Below, piece after piece: positions 46,252-48,743 of a stretch of DNA of 48,743 bases. The stretch lies in the NCBI GenBank assembly GCA_028139285.1, contig JAOINI010000008.1, forward strand, positions 1-48,743. The letters are read 5' to 3'. The notes under the pieces are model-generated. The model was not told where the DNA came from. It made no database searches and was given only the letters and a program-made list of their open reading frames with translations. The DNA is from Candidatus Pelagibacter sp. (GTDB lineage: Bacteria; Pseudomonadota; Alphaproteobacteria; Pelagibacterales; Pelagibacteraceae). The translations under genes and the position numbers were made by a program. The number at the start of each line of letters is the position of its first letter. Position 1 is the stretch's first letter.

Positions 46252-46619
46252 GCTACAAATTTATTTAAGTCAGGCTTAAAATAATTTGGTCCTTTCATTA
46301 CCTTCCCTTTGTCATTGTAAATTGGTTTTCCATCTTCTCCTAATTTACTCATATTTGATTTTTGTACCTCTTGAAAACATTTATCTAAATCTATTCCAAA
46401 AGCGTGTCCTGCGCCGTAAGTCACATATAATATATCTGTTAAAGCATCGGCTACTTCTTTAATGTCCTTTTTTTTTATAGCTTCATGAAGCTCTTGTAAT
46501 TCTTCATTAATTAAATCGCATCTTAAAGAAGTTGTTTTATCACTTGGAAATTCAGCTTTTTCTTTCACTTCTTGGCCGAATGCTTTCATAAATATTTTTA
46601 CTTTTTCAAAATTGCTCAT
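46248..46619 (-). CDS. MazG-like all-alpha NTP pyrophosphohydrolase
   Basis: 123 residues. The EExxE (E39, E40, E43 in NEELQEL) and ExxD (E55, D58 in EVADALTD) metal-binding helices and the [13 protein letters not shown] segment identify the PRA-PH/MazG-like superfamily. The C-terminal [32 protein letters not shown] tail matches phage- and bacterial-type members near dCTP/dUTP pyrophosphatases. It probably hydrolyses a nucleoside triphosphate for pool cleaning. A ribosome site (AAGGA) precedes the ATG. It is divergent from fumC. Confidence 0.85.
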   Translation of the reverse strand: MSNFEKVKIFMKAFGQEVKEKAEFPSDKTTSLRCDLINEELQELHEAIKKKDIKEVADALTDILYVTYGAGHAFGIDLDKCFQEVQKSNMSKLGEDGKPIYNDKGKVMKGPNYFKPDLNKFVA

Positions 46620-46679
46620 TTCTTTTCCTTTATATTTTATAATTATCCAATAAAAGTGTATTATATCAAAGAATCAAAC

Positions 46680-48068
46680 ATGAAATACAGAACAGAATTT
46701 GATAGTATAGGAAAAATAAAGGTACCTGGTGATAAGTATTGGGGTGCATCAACTGAAAGATCAAACAAATATTTTAATATTGGTGACTTTTTAGTAAGAC
46801 CTCAGGTCATTAGATCAATAGCAATAATTAAAAAAGCTGCAGCTATTGTTAATAGTAGAAACAAAGATTTAGATTTCAGGCTAGCTAAATATATTATTAA
46901 AGCAGCAGAGGAAGTTATAAAGGGCAAACACGATAAACATTTTCCTTTAAAGGTATGGCAAACCGGCTCGGGAACTCAGACTAATATGAATGTAAACGAG
47001 GTTATTGCAAATAGAGCTATACAAATGATGGGAGGCAAAATGGGCACAAAAAAACCCATTCACCCCAATGATCACGTAAATAAATCTCAATCTACTAATG
47101 ATGTATTTCCAACAGCTATGCACATAGCGATAGCTTTGAAGTCTAGGGAAAAACTTTTGCCGTCTTTAAAACTTCTAGAGAAAGAATTGGCCAAAAAATC
47201 TAATGAATTTAAAAAAATTGTTAAAGTCGGAAGGACACACTTACAAGATGCAACACCCTTAACATTAGGACAAGAATTTTCTGGTTATCATACTCAGCTT
47301 AAAAAATGTATAATTAGAATTGAAGCAGCGTTAAAAGAAATTTACTATTTGGCACAGGGTGGAACAGCAGTGGGTACTGGGCTCAATACAAGAAAAAACT
47401 TTGACAAAAAAATTATTAGAGAAATATGTAAAATAACTAAATTACCTTTTAAACCTTCTGCAAATAAATTTGCATCTTTAGCTGCTCATGATGAAATTGT
47501 AAATTTTTCAGGTGCACTAAATACCACTGCAGTATGTTTAATGAAAATTGCTAATGACATAAGATTTCTGGGATCTGGACCCAGAGCGGGATATGGCGAA
47601 TTAATATTGCCATCAAATGAACCAGGATCTTCGATCATGCCAGGTAAAGTTAATCCTACTCAATCAGAGGCGGTTACAATGGTTTGTGTAAAAGTAATTG
47701 GAAATCATAATGGTATCACAATGGCTGGATCACATGGACATTTCGAATTAAATGTATTTAAACCCTTAATAATTCATAATATTTTGCAATCAATAGAAAT
47801 TATGAGTGACTCTTCAAAAACTTTCGCTCTTTACTGTGTTAAAGGAATTAAAGCTGACAAGGAAAGAATAAAATATCTTTTAGAAAATTCTTTAATGCTT
47901 GTAACAGCACTTGCTCCAAAAATTGGTTACGATAAGGCTGCCAAAATAGCAAAGACTGCACATAAAAATGGCACTACTTTAAAACATGAAGTTATTAAAA
48001 CAGGTCTTATAAAAGAAAAAGAGTATGATAAAATTATGAGTCCTCTCAAAATGACAAAACCAAAATAA
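46680..48068 (+). CDS. fumC: Class II fumarate hydratase FumC
   Basis: 462 residues from the ATG at 46680 ([25 protein letters not shown]). The open frame starts 36 codons earlier but those codons are antisense to the MazG-like gene. [38 protein letters not shown] and the catalytic loop [13 protein letters not shown] are all present. It interconverts fumarate and malate in the TCA cycle and is iron-free, which suits an iron-poor ocean habitat. It converges on the AsmA-like gene with a 1-bp gap. Confidence 0.96.
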   Translation: MKYRTEFDSIGKIKVPGDKYWGASTERSNKYFNIGDFLVRPQVIRSIAIIKKAAAIVNSRNKDLDFRLAKYIIKAAEEVIKGKHDKHFPLKVWQTGSGTQTNMNVNEVIANRAIQMMGGKMGTKKPIHPNDHVNKSQSTNDVFPTAMHIAIALKSREKLLPSLKLLEKELAKKSNEFKKIVKVGRTHLQDATPLTLGQEFSGYHTQLKKCIIRIEAALKEIYYLAQGGTAVGTGLNTRKNFDKKIIREICKITKLPFKPSANKFASLAAHDEIVNFSGALNTTAVCLMKIANDIRFLGSGPRAGYGELILPSNEPGSSIMPGKVNPTQSEAVTMVCVKVIGNHNGITMAGSHGHFELNVFKPLIIHNILQSIEIMSDSSKTFALYCVKGIKADKERIKYLLENSLMLVTALAPKIGYDKAAKIAKTAHKNGTTLKHEVIKTGLIKEKEYDKIMSPLKMTKPK

Positions 48069-48069
48069 T

Positions 48070-48743
48070 CTAAGAAGTTTCTAAAATAAATTTTCTGATT
48101 TTCTTTTTATTTAAATTATTTAAAAAATTTTTTCCAAGAAAAGTACTTTCAAAAATATTTTTATAAAATTTTAGATCTTCTGCTGAAGCCTCATTGTTGT
48201 TAATTTTTAAATAATCAAAATTTACTTTATTTTTGAGAAAATTGAGATTGCCTCTTAAATTTATATCTAAAGACTCATTTTTTGTTTTATAATTTATATC
48301 TAACTTTTTTAAAAATTTTTTTTTGTCTGGTGAAATAAAAGAGCAATTAAAATTTAGAATAGGAAAATCTTCTAATAAATTTACTTCCCCTTTGCAAGTT
48401 GCATTACTATTTATAATTGATGAAATTTTTGAGACACTTAATCTTCCAATTTCTAATTTAGTTTTCAAAGATATATCATTAATTAGGTTATTGCTGAATT
48501 TTCTTGACTCGTATTTTATATTCATTCGACTGTTAAATTTTTTAATGAAATCTTTCATAGCTAATATTTTAGATAAATTAAAGTTTGAGAACATGTTTAA
48601 TTTAATATTTTTGATATTCGAATTAAGAATTATTTCAAAAAAAGGTTTTATTTTTAAATTTCCGTTACCATCAAAAGATAATTGTTTATCCCTAAAGAAA
48701 AGTTCATTAATTTTTATTGAATATTCATCATAAATAAAATCTA
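48070..48743 (-). CDS. AsmA-like / large envelope protein, C-terminal part (5' end outside window)
   Basis: The frame stays open from 48070 to the window edge, so the ATG at 48594 is not necessarily a start. About 224 residues are visible. The sequence is rich in Asn, Lys, Ile and short beta-strand patterns (LKTKLEIGRLSVSK, LDINLRGNLNFLKNKVNFDYLKI), resembling the repeating beta-groove of AsmA/TamB-type proteins that bridge the periplasm. The match is by pattern only and no diagnostic motif is visible. A partner strand of similar size on the plus strand is a shadow. Confidence 0.5.
   Translation of the reverse strand, partial: DFIYDEYSIKINELFFRDKQLSFDGNGNLKIKPFFEIILNSNIKNIKLNMFSNFNLSKILAMKDFIKKFNSRMNIKYESRKFSNNLINDISLKTKLEIGRLSVSKISSIINSNATCKGEVNLLEDFPILNFNCSFISPDKKKFLKKLDINYKTKNESLDINLRGNLNFLKNKVNFDYLKINNNEASAEDLKFYKNIFESTFLGKNFLNNLNKKKIRKFILETS

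Noticed and set aside
46572..46679. 36-codon N-terminal extension of fumC
   Set aside because: It lies over the start of the divergent MazG-like gene; FumC proteins begin at the MKYRTEFDS segment.
48323..48733. Plus-strand 136-codon ORF
   Set aside because: It is a shadow of the AsmA-like frame, which is open on the minus strand to the window edge.

Overview
The window is a gene-dense, strongly AT-rich bacterial chromosome segment with very short or overlapping gene junctions. It reads as a streamlined marine alphaproteobacterium of the SAR11 / Candidatus Pelagibacter type. This assignment is inferred from gene content and RNA elements rather than a database search. The main support is a circularly permuted (two-piece, alphaproteobacterial) tmRNA gene, a SAM-II plus SAM-V leader in front of metY, ThyX instead of ThyA, and heavy investment in binding-protein-dependent uptake.

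Layout. 1-2.6 kb (+): the 3' part of an MmgE/PrpD enzyme, a TauE/SafE exporter and a DoxX protein. 2.6-13.2 kb (-): an outer-membrane barrel, then a nutrient block. In transcription order this block is livK-livHMGF (branched-chain amino-acid ABC importer), azlCD (branched-chain amino-acid exporter), a CsiD/GlaH-type glutarate 2-hydroxylase, and tctCBA (tripartite tricarboxylate transporter). 13.3-18.0 kb: LysE exporter, DUF2805, glutaredoxin, an exported and a cytoplasmic MsrB, a PfkB sugar kinase, CcdA and a histidine phosphatase. 18.0-22.9 kb: thiol and sulfur metabolism (cysE, a VOC protein, gshA, gshB, metY). 22.9-27.1 kb (-): two paralogous lipoproteins, a D-2-hydroxyacid dehydrogenase, an EamA exporter and a DadA-like oxidoreductase. 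27.1-42.7 kb (-): a nearly gapless run hflKC, DUF2065, degP, miaA, ilvBHC, leuA, mreBCD, mrdA, rodA, bactofilin. 42.7-48.7 kb: mrp, thyX, the permuted tmRNA, a DUF2784 gene bracketed by a repeat of the tmRNA 3' end, an FkbM methyltransferase, small membrane proteins, a MazG-like pyrophosphatase, fumC and a partial AsmA-like gene.

The most interesting region is the 303-bp metY leader (21253-21555). It holds a strong promoter, a SAM-II aptamer with a visible terminator/antiterminator switch, and a SAM-V-like pseudoknot whose Shine-Dalgarno serves not metY but a 17-codon upstream ORF. That ORF overlaps a 15-codon ORF (ATGA junction), whose stop in turn overlaps the metY start. A central segment can pair with either uORF's ribosome site. 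I read this as a possible translational relay, and this part is inference. Three further observations stand out: the tmRNA 3'-end direct repeat enclosing a single gene, a 10-codon minicistron coupled to mrp, and several promoters whose -10 box lies 5-7 nt before the ATG, which predicts leaderless mRNAs.
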